Below, one piece after another: positions 29,856-39,118 of a DNA stretch of 64,000 bases. The stretch is taken from the NCBI GenBank assembly GCA_902827205.1, contig LR792634.1, positions 248,001 through 312,000 of the forward strand. The letters are read 5' to 3'. How positions within the stretch are numbered: the stretch's first letter is position 1; each line of letters begins with the position of its first letter. The notes under the pieces were generated by a model. The model had not been told where the DNA came from. It saw only the letters and a program-made list of their open reading frames with translations, and did not search any database. The translations under genes and the position numbers were made by a program. The stretch is from Methanocaldococcus lauensis (GTDB taxonomy: Archaea; AGJL01; Methanococci; Methanococcales; Methanocaldococcaceae).

Positions 29856-30212
29856 ATGGATTTCCAGATAGTTTCATTTATCGCTTCTGGAATTTTAGTA
29901 ATTATAGGTTTGTATGGAGTATTTTTTGTTGATAATATTTTGAAAAAAATAATAGCATTGGAGATTTTGGGAAGTGGAGTAAATTTAGTTTTAATAACTA
30001 TTGGATACAATGGAGGAACAATACCTATAAAACTTCCTAATGTTCCAGTAGAGGTTTTTGCTAAGGAATCTGCATATCCTCTAACTCACGCATTAGTTTT
30101 AACCAACATAGTTATTGAAGCATCTATGCTTGCAGTAATGCTTGGAGTTTCTATAATTTTATATAAAAAATACAAAACACTAAAAAGCTCTGTAATATTG
30201 AAAGAAGATTAA
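29856..30212 (+). CDS. ehbE: Energy-converting hydrogenase B subunit E (NuoK/MrpC-like)
   Basis: This is a 118-aa membrane protein with three hydrophobic segments and the NuoK/MnhC pattern: GLYGVFFVDNILKKIIALEI, NLVLITIGY and PLTHALVLTNIVIEAS. In Ehb it would be part of the ion-translocating membrane arm. The hydrogenase uses an ion gradient to reduce ferredoxin with hydrogen for carbon assimilation. It heads seven closely spaced genes resembling ehbE to ehbL. The start ATG at 29856 follows GGTGA; the upstream TTG at 29844 has no site. The subunit letter comes from order and family resemblance. Confidence 0.75.
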   Translation: MDFQIVSFIASGILVIIGLYGVFFVDNILKKIIALEILGSGVNLVLITIGYNGGTIPIKLPNVPVEVFAKESAYPLTHALVLTNIVIEASMLAVMLGVSIILYKKYKTLKSSVILKED

Positions 30213-30241
30213 TAAATTCTATAATTTTTTGAGGGGAGAAA

Positions 30242-31687
30242 ATGAATTATCTTCCAATGATAATTATATTTCCACTCATTATGGCAATAATAATGAATTT
30301 ACTTCATGGAAAGGAAAAGATAGTTAAATATCTAACATTTTTAATAGCGATTATTTTAATTATTCTTCCATTTATTGGGCAGTATGGATATTACTACTTT
30401 GGTGGCTATGGAGTTATTGATGGGTGGGTTTCAGGTATTGCATATTATTACAATCCACTAAAGCAGGTTGTTCTTGTAGTTTTGGCAATAATTGCTTCTC
30501 TTGTTTTAATTGCTGGAATGGGAGAAAAATTAAAAAATAATATGTTCGTAACTCTCTCTTTAATGGGATTTGCAAGTGTTGCGGCAATGGTTTTAGCTGA
30601 TGATCTATTTAACTTCTATGTATTTTTTGAAATAATATCAATTGTTCAAGTAGGATTATTATTTTTATCTGGAACTGAAGAGGCATATAAATCTGGATTA
30701 AGATACATGATAATGGGAAATATTGCCGCTTCGTTAATGCTGTTAGGAATTGCCTTTTTATTGGCATCTACGGGAACTTTAAACATAACAGATATGAAAA
30801 ACTACATTTTGTCTGATAATCCTATGATATATGGAGGTTTGTTACTTTTAGTAGTTGGTTTATCTTATGGTTCAGGACTTCCACCATTTCACAATGTTAA
30901 AGCAGACATATATGCAAGGGCAAAGGGATTTATTTCTGCAATACTGCAAACATATTCAAAATTTATATTAGTTGGATTTATGCTGATTATTTTAAAATTA
31001 TTCAATGGATTGTCTTATTTTTCAGGAACTCATGCAGTTTTATTGGCATTGGGAGTTTTAGCAATGGTGTTTGGAGTAGTAATGGCTCTATTACAGAGTG
31101 ATTATAAAAAACTTTTATCTTATCACGCTATAAGTCAGGCGGGATATGTTGCTACTGGATTGGCATTAGGAACGCCTTTGGGGATAGTTGCTGGAATTTT
31201 TCACGCAATAAACCACGTTATTTATAAAAGTGCCTTGTTTTTGGGGGCGTATATTGTAAGCCATAAAAGAGGTAGTGATTTACACAAGTTAGGAGGGTTA
31301 TTACCAATAATACCTTCTGTTGCATTTATGGTTTTGTGTGCTAAACTTGCCATTTCAGGAGTTCCACCATTTAATGGGTTTCAGAGTAAATGGATGCTTG
31401 CTCAGGCGGCAATGCAAGTGAATATGCCAGAAATAGCTATAATAATGATAATTGTTAGTATTGGAACTTTTGTTTCTATGATGAAGGCATTCTATTTGAT
31501 ATATTTAAAGCCAGTTGATGAAGAGACTATAAAAGAATATCAAAGTAAGGGAGTTCCTAAACTTGCAGTATTTAGTTTATTCATATTAACATCATTGTGT
31601 ATAATCCTTGGAATTTACCCAGAGATCGTAACAAAGTATCTTTTTAATTATGCATATGAATTAGGAGTTCCTTATTGTTTAAAATAA
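30242..31687 (+). CDS. ehbF: Energy-converting hydrogenase B subunit F (NuoN/MrpD-like)
   Basis: This 481-aa polytopic membrane protein, with about 13-14 segments, is a proton-conducting antiporter-like subunit of the NuoL/M/N family. Key features are the Glu in YVFFEIISIVQVGLL, the conserved Lys and His in GSGLPPFHNVKADIYARAKG, the broken helix LLSYHAISQAGY and the later NHVIYKSALFLGAY. In Ehb it couples ion flow to ferredoxin reduction. The ATG at 30242 is preceded by GAGGGGAG. It lies 29 bases after ehbE and 16 bases before ehbG. Confidence 0.88.
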   Translation: MNYLPMIIIFPLIMAIIMNLLHGKEKIVKYLTFLIAIILIILPFIGQYGYYYFGGYGVIDGWVSGIAYYYNPLKQVVLVVLAIIASLVLIAGMGEKLKNNMFVTLSLMGFASVAAMVLADDLFNFYVFFEIISIVQVGLLFLSGTEEAYKSGLRYMIMGNIAASLMLLGIAFLLASTGTLNITDMKNYILSDNPMIYGGLLLLVVGLSYGSGLPPFHNVKADIYARAKGFISAILQTYSKFILVGFMLIILKLFNGLSYFSGTHAVLLALGVLAMVFGVVMALLQSDYKKLLSYHAISQAGYVATGLALGTPLGIVAGIFHAINHVIYKSALFLGAYIVSHKRGSDLHKLGGLLPIIPSVAFMVLCAKLAISGVPPFNGFQSKWMLAQAAMQVNMPEIAIIMIIVSIGTFVSMMKAFYLIYLKPVDEETIKEYQSKGVPKLAVFSLFILTSLCIILGIYPEIVTKYLFNYAYELGVPYCLK

Positions 31688-31703
31688 GTTAGGTGATTTT
31701 GTT

Positions 31704-32024
31704 ATGGACTATGACAAATTTCAAAAAGAGTTAGATAAAGATTCACATGGAGATGGAATTACTGTTGGAGCAGTGTTTGCTGGAGAATACACATTATACT
31801 TATTGTTTATATTTGGCTCTATAATTATTGGTAGAATATATGGAAAAACATTAATGACTTTATTTGGTTTAGCTACCTTAGCTTTCTCTCTATCTGTATC
31901 TCCTTTAATTTTTAAGTTTAAAAAGGAAAATTCAAATGCTATAAATTATCAACTATTCTGGCTCTCCATATTTTTGGGAGCAATAGCCTTCTGCATTTAT
32001 ATGACCAACTTTGAGTTTATGTAA
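31704..32024 (+). CDS. ehbG: Energy-converting hydrogenase B subunit G (small membrane protein)
   Basis: The 106-aa product has a polar N-terminus (about 20 residues) and three hydrophobic segments: TLYLLFIFGSIIIG, LMTLFGLATLAFSLSV and LFWLSIFLGAIAFC. It shows no cofactor motif. Its place between the NuoN-like and MrpB-like genes matches ehbG in other methanogens, which is the main reason for the call. The ATG at 31704 follows GGTGAT. The next gene begins 13 bases after its stop. Confidence 0.65.
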   Translation: MDYDKFQKELDKDSHGDGITVGAVFAGEYTLYLLFIFGSIIIGRIYGKTLMTLFGLATLAFSLSVSPLIFKFKKENSNAINYQLFWLSIFLGAIAFCIYMTNFEFM

Positions 32025-32037
32025 TTTAGGTGGTAAA

Positions 32038-32829
32038 ATGAGCTCTAAAAGAGATTTAGTTACAGCAGTATCATTCTTTGTATTTGGAGCGTCTATATTA
32101 TACAGTTTATCCAATATGCATGTAAATCCAGGAGTTAATTTAGTTTATTTAACTCATTATATTATTCCAAACTATGTTTGTTCAGTTATATTTGGATGGA
32201 GGGCGTATGATACTTTGGGAGAATGTTTAGTTTTAGTTGTTGCTGTTATGGTTTCTTGGGTAGTATTTGGAAAATCTTTATATGATAATACATACTTAAA
32301 AGAACTTTTTAAAGCTCCGGAAACTGATGATTATATAACTCTAAAAGGATGGGGAGAATATACACCAATAATTAAATTTTTAGCATTTCCTGCAAGTGTT
32401 TTTATGGTTGCCTTGGGAATTGTAACAATATTAGGAGGACACATAACTCCTGGAGGAGGTTTTCAAGGAGGGGCATTAATAGCATCTGCTTTGATATTGT
32501 CAGTTGTAGCATTTGGTTCTAAAAGTCCATTGTGGTTTGATCACAAATACTTAGAAAAGTTAGAGGCAATAGGGGCTTTAACATATCTGTTGTTGGGAGT
32601 CGTAGGAATGTTTATTGGTGGCTATTATTTGTTTATCTTTACAAGTTTTGATAATATTCCAATATTCCCAGCACCAAAAGAAATAGTTACTGCTGGAATA
32701 ATACCATATCTAAATATTGCCGTTGGATTAAAAGTTTTAGCAGGATTATCTACTGCCGCCTTTTTACTATCTTGTGAAAAAGTTATTATTGAGAGAATTG
32801 AAAAGTCAGAAGAAATTTTAAACAAATAA
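32038..32829 (+). CDS. Energy-converting hydrogenase B subunit with MrpB domain (EhbH/I-like)
   Basis: The 263-aa membrane protein combines two modules. Residues 1-85 resemble the end of MrpA-like subunits (HYIIPNYVCSVIFGWRAYDT, then LGECLVLVVAVMVSW). From about residue 120 there is an MrpB (MnhB) domain with LAFPASVFMVALGIVTILGG and HITPGGGFQGGALIASALIL. Such a fusion fits the ehbH/ehbI position of the Ehb cluster; I cannot say which letter is right. The start is the ATG at 32038 after GGTGGTAAA. An earlier in-frame ATG at 32011 overlaps the previous gene and has no site. Confidence 0.75.
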   Translation: MSSKRDLVTAVSFFVFGASILYSLSNMHVNPGVNLVYLTHYIIPNYVCSVIFGWRAYDTLGECLVLVVAVMVSWVVFGKSLYDNTYLKELFKAPETDDYITLKGWGEYTPIIKFLAFPASVFMVALGIVTILGGHITPGGGFQGGALIASALILSVVAFGSKSPLWFDHKYLEKLEAIGALTYLLLGVVGMFIGGYYLFIFTSFDNIPIFPAPKEIVTAGIIPYLNIAVGLKVLAGLSTAAFLLSCEKVIIERIEKSEEILNK

Positions 32830-32847
32830 CCAAATGTGGTGAAGAAA

Positions 32848-33084
32848 ATGTTAGAAATATCTTTATATTACCCTTCAATTCTTGCCTTTTTGTTGGGAGT
32901 ATTTATTGGGGCAAAGTATAGAATGAAAATAAAAAATATTTTTGGATATCTTGTATTATCCATAGTTATTGCCTATTTTTTAAAGGCATTTCCTTACTAC
33001 AATTTACCATTATCTTTAACATTTGTCTCTTCTGTAATTGGAATAATTTTGGGCAATAGAGTATTTGGAGGAAAGATGTCCTAA
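32848..33084 (+). CDS. Energy-converting hydrogenase B small membrane subunit (EhbJ-like)
   Basis: This is a 78-aa protein with two or three hydrophobic stretches (YYPSILAFLLGVFIGA, NIFGYLVLSIVIAYFL and LTFVSSVIGIILGN). The position just ahead of the polyferredoxin gene matches ehbJ. There are no cofactor motifs. The start ATG at 32848 follows GGTGAAG; the GTG codons at 32836 and 32839 belong to that site. Confidence 0.6.
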   Translation: MLEISLYYPSILAFLLGVFIGAKYRMKIKNIFGYLVLSIVIAYFLKAFPYYNLPLSLTFVSSVIGIILGNRVFGGKMS

Positions 33085-33112
33085 AATCTTAATTATTTTT
33101 TGGTGATATGTT

Positions 33113-34525
33113 ATGATCATAACAATATTGGACAGATGTAGAGTAAATGAAGAGTGTAAAACCTGCCCATTTTATAGTAAAACATCAAAATGTATGGAAG
33201 CATGTCCTACCGATGCGATATTTTTGTTAAATAATAAGAGTTTTTCCTGTTTAACCTGTGGAGAATGCGAGAGAAATTGCCCAAATAAGGCAATTAAAAG
33301 AAACAAGTTTGGAGGGCTTTATGTTGATAGGAGGAGATGTAATGGTTGTGGAATTTGTGCAAATGTCTGTCCAATAAATATAATAAAAATTGTAGAAAAA
33401 GATGGGAAAAAGTTTCCAATGGGCATTTGTTCGATGTGTGGAGTTTGCGTTGAAGTATGCCCTTACAATGCGAGAGTAAGTTCTTATGAATTAATACAAA
33501 CTAAAAGAGAAAAATTATCTGAGAGTTATTTAAAAGTCTTAGAAAATCTCACAAAAGTTAAACTTGTAGAAGCTTCAAAACCACAAAAAAATATTATTGA
33601 GATGAAAGAGAGAAAATCTATTAAAATTGATAGAGATAAGTGTATTGGATGTTTAAGATGCTCCTATCTATGTCCAAGAGAAACAATAATTCCTGATTCT
33701 ATAAATGGATGTACTTCCTGTAATCTCTGTGGAGAGAATTGTCCAAAAGATGCTATTAAAAATGGAGTAGTAGATTATGATAAATGTATTCTTTGCTTTA
33801 AATGTGTAGAAATCTGCCCAAATGATGCTTTAAAGGTTGAAAACTTTAAAGTTGTTAAAGTTAAGGAAGATAAAAAGATTCAACCTACAAGTTACTGTAT
33901 AAACTGTGGATTGTGCTCTCTGAATTGTCCAAGTGGAGCTTTGAGATTTGAGAATGGGAACTTATTTTATAGCCCAGATGTGTGTTGGAAATGTTTTAAA
34001 TGTGTAGAAATCTGCCCTAACGATGTTAGAAGGTTGAAGGATGATACTGTCATTGGAGGATGCTCTTTATGTGGAATATGTATAAATAACTGTAAAGAAG
34101 AGGCAATATCAATAACAACTGTTGAATTCAAGAGTATTAAAGATGAAAACTGCATACTATGTGGAACTTGCTCAAATGTGTGTCCAAAAGATGCCATAAT
34201 TATAGATAGGAGTAATAAAGTGGTTTTATTTACTGATGACTGTATATTGTGTGAGACATGTGCTATTCATTGCCCAAGAGATGTAATTCCAAATACAACT
34301 GGTTATAAGAAAATAGTTGATAGGGAAAATTCATTTATTAGAACTGATATGGATTTCTGTATAAAATGTGGCTTATGCAATAAAGTCTGTCCAAACAACT
34401 GCATTGACTATGGAGTTATTGATACAGATATTTGTGAATACTGTGGAGCCTGTTACAACATTTGTCCTACAAGAGCTATATATCTCCACAGAAAGTGGAA
34501 AGTTAAAGAGCCAATAAGAGATTAG
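33113..34525 (+). CDS. ehbK: Polyferredoxin, Ehb subunit K
   Basis: The 470-aa iron-sulfur protein is made almost entirely of ferredoxin repeats. I count 13 regular CxxCxxCxxxC motifs (for example [36 protein letters not shown] and [12 protein letters not shown]) and a degenerate N-terminal one around [18 protein letters not shown]. It could therefore hold about 14 [4Fe-4S] clusters and act as an electron wire or buffer for the Ehb hydrogenase. The copies are not identical, so they are old duplications. The ATG at 33113 follows GGTGAT. ehbL starts 28 bases after its stop. Confidence 0.88.
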   Translation: MIITILDRCRVNEECKTCPFYSKTSKCMEACPTDAIFLLNNKSFSCLTCGECERNCPNKAIKRNKFGGLYVDRRRCNGCGICANVCPINIIKIVEKDGKKFPMGICSMCGVCVEVCPYNARVSSYELIQTKREKLSESYLKVLENLTKVKLVEASKPQKNIIEMKERKSIKIDRDKCIGCLRCSYLCPRETIIPDSINGCTSCNLCGENCPKDAIKNGVVDYDKCILCFKCVEICPNDALKVENFKVVKVKEDKKIQPTSYCINCGLCSLNCPSGALRFENGNLFYSPDVCWKCFKCVEICPNDVRRLKDDTVIGGCSLCGICINNCKEEAISITTVEFKSIKDENCILCGTCSNVCPKDAIIIDRSNKVVLFTDDCILCETCAIHCPRDVIPNTTGYKKIVDRENSFIRTDMDFCIKCGLCNKVCPNNCIDYGVIDTDICEYCGACYNICPTRAIYLHRKWKVKEPIRD

Positions 34526-34553
34526 AATAAATTTTAAAAATTTGGTGATTGCC

Positions 34554-35048
34554 TTGGAAGATCTAAAAAATTTTGCTAAAATATTTTTAACTGGGATATA
34601 TGAAAACTTAGAAAGAATTATTTTTGGTTCAGGAAGATATACAAGTTTAGAGATGAGAGAGGCTATACTATCTGGAAAAATTAAGATTCCAAGAACAGTA
34701 ATTGAAGATCTCTGTATAGGTTGTGAAGGATGTGCAAATGTTTGTCCAACTAAGGCAATTGAGATGATACCTATTGAGCCAATTAAAATAACTGAAAATT
34801 ATGTAAAAGACAAGATTCCAAAAATTAATTATGAAAAATGTGTATATTGCCTATATTGCCACGATTTTTGCCCTGTTTTTTCTGTATTTAATGAAATATC
34901 TCCAATACACCCAAGAGATGTTGGAGAGAATTATATAGAGATTGATATTTCAAAAATATTAAAGAAAAAAGTTGAAATTTCTGAAGAACAATTAAATAGA
35001 ATTTGTTCCATATTATCAATTAATTTAAGGAGAATTATTAAAGAATAA
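34554..35048 (+). CDS. ehbL: Ferredoxin-type Ehb subunit L
   Basis: This 164-aa protein has one canonical cluster motif, CIGCEGCANVCPTKAIEMIP, and a second at CVYCLYCHDFCPVFS, the pattern of the NuoI-like 2x[4Fe-4S] subunit of Ehb. An N-terminal helical part (residues 1-50) and a C-terminal helix (LKKKVEISEEQLNRICSIL) flank the clusters. The start is TTG at 34554, four bases after GGTGAT; an earlier TTG at 34542 precedes that site. It is the last gene of the run; subunits M-Q and the catalytic hydrogenase subunits are not in this window. Confidence 0.75.
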   Translation: MEDLKNFAKIFLTGIYENLERIIFGSGRYTSLEMREAILSGKIKIPRTVIEDLCIGCEGCANVCPTKAIEMIPIEPIKITENYVKDKIPKINYEKCVYCLYCHDFCPVFSVFNEISPIHPRDVGENYIEIDISKILKKKVEISEEQLNRICSILSINLRRIIKE

Positions 35049-35088
35049 AATCTAAAATCCCTTATTTTTTGATAATTAATGTCTATAT

Positions 35089-35796
35089 CTATTTGCAAAG
35101 CTCTTTTAATTCTTTTACTAAATTTCTATCAATTCTTCCATTGTTTCTATCTCCTCCTTTACATACAGCACCTCTAACTCCAACAATATCAGTTCCAATA
35201 CTTTTTAAAATTGGAATGTGTTCCTTTTTTATTGACCCTGCTAAGGCACATTTTAAACCATACTCGTGGCATTCATTAACAAACTCTTCTAATATCTCTT
35301 TGGTTTGGAAATCTAAAAGGGATTTTCCATCTTTTATTGCAGTATCTAACATCGCTACGTCACAACCAGAATCTCTCGCAATCTTTGGAATAATTAATGG
35401 TTCAACTGCCCCAACTCTATGAGCGTCAGCATAACCTGCGGCAACTACAATTTTACTATCATCAATATCTTTTACAGCCTTAACAACATTTTTCATTAAC
35501 TCAACTGCCTGATAGTAGTTTTTAATGCCATATAATCCAACTTTTATATAGTCTGCTCCACTAATTGCCGCTCCTGTTGCAGCTAATGAAATAGTTCCAG
35601 GTTTATAAGGGACATCTCCAACTGTAGCGCTAACTAATAGCTCTTTTGGAGTAATTTTCCTTATTGCTTTAATCATCCAAGGGAAATTAGCCCCTAATGA
35701 ACCCTCTTTTGGGTTTTTCACATCTATTATATCTGCTCCTCCTGCAATAGCCTCTTTTGCCTCTTCAACATCTATTGGACTTACTAAGAGTATCAT
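35089..35796 (-). CDS. mfnB: (5-formylfuran-3-yl)methyl phosphate synthase
   Basis: MfnB condenses two glyceraldehyde 3-phosphate molecules into 4-(hydroxymethyl)-2-furaldehyde phosphate, the furan precursor of methanofuran. The 235-aa TIM-barrel enzyme begins [20 protein letters not shown] and contains [16 protein letters not shown] with the active-site Lys, DYIKVGLYG, and the end segment [16 protein letters not shown] with the phosphate site. It matches the characterised M. jannaschii enzyme closely. The start ATG at 35796 follows GGTGTAATGT. It is convergent with the ehb genes and divergent from glmM. Confidence 0.93.
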   Translation of the reverse strand: MILLVSPIDVEEAKEAIAGGADIIDVKNPKEGSLGANFPWMIKAIRKITPKELLVSATVGDVPYKPGTISLAATGAAISGADYIKVGLYGIKNYYQAVELMKNVVKAVKDIDDSKIVVAAGYADAHRVGAVEPLIIPKIARDSGCDVAMLDTAIKDGKSLLDFQTKEILEEFVNECHEYGLKCALAGSIKKEHIPILKSIGTDIVGVRGAVCKGGDRNNGRIDRNLVKELKELCK

Positions 35797-36013
35797 ACAT
35801 TACACCTACTAAATATTAATGCTTTACAATTAATTGACTCATACATTTATACCTTATGTTCGCAATGTTATAATATAAAAATTTATGTTGTTGTTTTGCT
35901 TCTATGTATTATTTAAAGTTTATTAATAGTTTTAGGATATTCTACTTTAACTATTAAAAATTTTTACCTTTAAAATCTTTAAAATAATTAAATAATTTAA
36001 AAATGGTGGTAAA

Positions 36014-37360
36014 ATGGGTAAATTGTTTGGAACTTCTGGAATAAGGATGAAAAATTTATCTCCAAAAATTGTATATAAAGTAGGGTTAGCAATAGCTAAG
36101 AAGTATAAAAATGTTGTTATTGGGAGGGATACACGAACTACTGGAAAGTTGATTGAAACTGCACTATCTGCTGGTGTTTTAAGAGGAGGTGGGGAGATGA
36201 CAACTATTGGGGTAGTTCCTACTCCCGTATTAGGTTTTAATGCGAGAAATTATGATGTTGGAGTTATGATAACAGCCTCTCATAATCCACCAGAATACAA
36301 TGGAATAAAGCTTTTCAATAAAAATGGCTTAGCATTTAATAAAAAAGAAGAAGATGAAATTGAAGAAATTATATTCAAAAAAGATTTTAACGAGGTAAAT
36401 TGGGATGAAGTGGGAGATATATGGGAAGATAACAGAGGTATAAAAAATTATAGGGACTACATTTTAGAAAAGATTGAAGTAAATAAAAAATTTAATGTAG
36501 TTGTTGATTGTGCCAATGGATCTGCTTGCTTAGTGTCTCCTTATCTATTTACAGACGTTGGTTGCCATGTAATATCAGTTAATAGCCATATGGATGGAAG
36601 ATTTATTGGTAGATTGCCTGAACCTAACGAAAAAAACCTTAAAAAAACTATGGATATGATTAAAGGATTAAATTCTAATGGAAATAGTTATATTGGAATT
36701 GCACACGATGGGGATGCAGATAGAATGGTAGCAATAGACGAAAAAGGAAGATTAGCAGATTTTGATAAATTATTAGCGGCATTTTCAAGATATATAGTTG
36801 AAAAAACTGGAACTAAAACTATAGTTACTACGGTAGATGCTTCAATGGTCATTGATGAATATTTAAAGGATTTAGATGTTGAAGTAAAAAGAACTAAAGT
36901 AGGAGATGTTTATGTTGCCGAAGAAATGATTAAATCTTCATCTATCTTTGGTGGAGAACCTTCTGGAACTTGGATTCATGGAGATATTCACTTAACTCCT
37001 GATGGAATTTTAAGTGGGTTAAGAATATTAGAGATGTTAGAATTTTACAATAAAAGTTTATATGAAATTTTGGATGAAATTCCTTCATATATAAATTTGA
37101 GGGAAAAAATTTACTGTGAAGATGAAAAAAAAGAAAAAGTAATGAATTATGTTATTGAAAATGGAGAAAAAATTTTTAAAACTCCCCCAGAAACTGTTGA
37201 TGGAGCAAGGTTTAACTTGCCAAATGGTTGGATTTTAATAAGACCTTCTGGAACTGAGCCATATATTAGAATTAGAGTTGAAGCGAAAAATATGAGTTTA
37301 GCTAAAGATTTATTAGAAAAAGGAATAAAATTAATTAAAAATGGGCTTTCATTAACATAA
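36014..37360 (+). CDS. glmM: Phosphoglucosamine mutase
   Basis: GlmM interconverts glucosamine 6- and 1-phosphate on the way to UDP-GlcNAc. The 448-aa phosphohexomutase has LFGTSGIRMKN at the start, the phosphoserine loop TASHNPPEYNGIKLF, the metal loop AHDGDADRM, the sugar loop GGEPSGTW and the terminal phosphate loop RPSGTEPYIRIRVE. GGTGGTAAA precedes the ATG. glmU begins 20 bases after its stop and presumably shares its transcript, so one unit encodes consecutive steps of acetamido-sugar synthesis. About 215 bases of AT-rich promoter region separate it from mfnB. Confidence 0.95.
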   Translation: MGKLFGTSGIRMKNLSPKIVYKVGLAIAKKYKNVVIGRDTRTTGKLIETALSAGVLRGGGEMTTIGVVPTPVLGFNARNYDVGVMITASHNPPEYNGIKLFNKNGLAFNKKEEDEIEEIIFKKDFNEVNWDEVGDIWEDNRGIKNYRDYILEKIEVNKKFNVVVDCANGSACLVSPYLFTDVGCHVISVNSHMDGRFIGRLPEPNEKNLKKTMDMIKGLNSNGNSYIGIAHDGDADRMVAIDEKGRLADFDKLLAAFSRYIVEKTGTKTIVTTVDASMVIDEYLKDLDVEVKRTKVGDVYVAEEMIKSSSIFGGEPSGTWIHGDIHLTPDGILSGLRILEMLEFYNKSLYEILDEIPSYINLREKIYCEDEKKEKVMNYVIENGEKIFKTPPETVDGARFNLPNGWILIRPSGTEPYIRIRVEAKNMSLAKDLLEKGIKLIKNGLSLT

Positions 37361-37380
37361 ATTATTTTTTGGTGATGTAA

Positions 37381-38613
37381 ATGGACGCTGTAATTTTATG
37401 CGCTGGTAAAGGAGAAAGATTAAAACCTCTAACTGAAAATAGGCCAAAACCTATGATTCCAATAGCTGGTAAGCCAATTTTACAACACATAATTGAGAAA
37501 GTTGAGGATTTAGTAGATAACATTTACATAGTTGTTAAATATAAAAAAGAAAAAATTATTGATTACTTTAAAGATTATCCAAAAGTTAAGTTTTTAGAGC
37601 AAGGAGAAATAGATGGAACTGGACAGGCAGTTTTAACTACTAAAGATTATGTAGATAACGAATTTTTAGTTATAAATGGAGATATTATCTTTGAAGATGA
37701 TTTAAGGGGATTTTTAAAATATAAATATGCCATTGCTGTTAAAGAAACAAAAAATCCTGAAAATTTTGGAGTAGTTGTCTTAGATGAAGAAAATAATATT
37801 GTAGAAATACAAGAGAAACCTAAAAATCCAAAATCAAATTTAATAAATGCTGGAATATATAAATTTGATAGGAAGATTTTTGATTTAATTGAAAAAACAA
37901 AAATCTCTAAAAGAGGAGAGAGAGAAATTACAGATGCAATAAAACAACTTATTAAAGAAGAAAAGGTTAAAGGAATAAAATTAGATGGATATTGGAACGA
38001 TGTTGGAAGACCATGGGATGTTTTAGAAGCAAATAAACATCTTTTGAGTAAAATAAAAGATTCTATTATTAAAGGAAAAATTGAAGAGAATGTAGTAATT
38101 AAAGGAAATGTTGTAATTGAAGAAAATGCTATTATAAAAGCAAATTCAGTTATTGAAGGTCCAGCAATTATTAAAAAAGGTTCTATAATTGGGCCATTGG
38201 CATATATAAGACCATACACAGTTTTAATGGAAAATACTTTTGTTGGAAATTCCTCCGAAGTTAAGGCAAGCATAATAATGAAAAATACAAAAATTCCCCA
38301 TCTCTCTTATGTTGGAGATAGTATTATAGGGGAAAATTGTAATTTTGGTTGTAATACAATAACTGCAAATTTGAGATTTGATGACAAACCTGTTAAAGTT
38401 AATATAAAAGGTAAAAGGGTTGAGAGTGTAAGAAAATTAGGAGTAATAATGGGAGATAATGTTAAGACAGGAATTCAAGTCTCTTTTATGCCTGGAGTTA
38501 AAGTTGGTAGCAATTGCTGGATTGGAGCAAGTTGTTTAATTGATAGAGACATTGAGAGCAATACTTTTGTATATAAAAAGGATGAGTTGATTTTTAAAAA
38601 ATTAAATTGGTGA
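37381..38613 (+). CDS. glmU: Bifunctional sugar-1-phosphate nucleotidyltransferase/acetyltransferase
   Basis: This 410-aa enzyme probably acetylates glucosamine 1-phosphate and couples it to UTP, making UDP-GlcNAc. The N-terminal nucleotidyltransferase has CAGKGERLKPLTENRPKPM and the metal-binding VINGDIIFED and WNDVGRPWDV. From about residue 235 a left-handed beta helix is visible through hexapeptide repeats (IEENVVIKGNVVIEENAI, then IKKGSIIGPLAYIRPYTV). Archaeal members differ from bacterial GlmU in domain detail and may have broader sugar specificity. GGTGATGTAA precedes the ATG. dut follows, its ribosome binding site inside the glmU end. Confidence 0.9.
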   Translation: MDAVILCAGKGERLKPLTENRPKPMIPIAGKPILQHIIEKVEDLVDNIYIVVKYKKEKIIDYFKDYPKVKFLEQGEIDGTGQAVLTTKDYVDNEFLVINGDIIFEDDLRGFLKYKYAIAVKETKNPENFGVVVLDEENNIVEIQEKPKNPKSNLINAGIYKFDRKIFDLIEKTKISKRGEREITDAIKQLIKEEKVKGIKLDGYWNDVGRPWDVLEANKHLLSKIKDSIIKGKIEENVVIKGNVVIEENAIIKANSVIEGPAIIKKGSIIGPLAYIRPYTVLMENTFVGNSSEVKASIIMKNTKIPHLSYVGDSIIGENCNFGCNTITANLRFDDKPVKVNIKGKRVESVRKLGVIMGDNVKTGIQVSFMPGVKVGSNCWIGASCLIDRDIESNTFVYKKDELIFKKLNW

Positions 38614-38618
38614 AGTTA

Positions 38619-39089
38619 ATGATTATTGGGCCTAATACATCAAAAAATTTTTTTGATAATTTGAAAGATGAGCAAATTCAACAGTGTGGGATTGATTTAA
38701 AAGTTTGGAAAATATTTAAAATAGATGGAGATGGAGTAATTGACTTCTCAAACGAAAAAAGAAAATTACCAAATTACATTGAGATATTCAACTCTGAAAA
38801 AGACGAATTTGTAAGATTAGATAAGGGAATTTACATTGTAAAAGTAGCAGAATATATAAAAATTCCTAATAATATCGCCGCCTTTACATTTCCAAGAAGT
38901 TCTTTATTGAGAATGGGAGCAACTTTATACTCCGCAGTTCATGACCCTGGATATGAAGGAAGACCAGAATATTTACTGCAGGTTTTTAATCCAATAACTA
39001 TATATAGATATGCAAGAATTGCACAAATTGTTTTTTTCGAGTGTAAAGATGTTAGTAGTGTCTATAATGGCATTTACAAAGGAAAATAG
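38619..39089 (+). CDS. dut: dUTP diphosphatase (Dcd/dUTPase family)
   Basis: This 156-aa trimeric-fold enzyme hydrolyses dUTP to dUMP, keeping uracil out of DNA. Conserved parts are QQCGIDLKVWKI with the catalytic Asp, FTFPRSSLLRMGATLYSAVHD's core segments (PRSSLLRMG and HDPGYEG) and the family strand IAQIVFFE. It resembles the M. jannaschii protein shown to be a dUTPase and lacks features needed for dCTP deamination that I can recognise, but the split by eye is not certain. The start is the ATG at 38619 after GGTGAAGTTA, overlapping the glmU stop region. Confidence 0.87.
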   Translation: MIIGPNTSKNFFDNLKDEQIQQCGIDLKVWKIFKIDGDGVIDFSNEKRKLPNYIEIFNSEKDEFVRLDKGIYIVKVAEYIKIPNNIAAFTFPRSSLLRMGATLYSAVHDPGYEGRPEYLLQVFNPITIYRYARIAQIVFFECKDVSSVYNGIYKGK

Positions 39090-39118
39090 TATAAAAATCA
39101 ACATAATAGGTGAAATAA

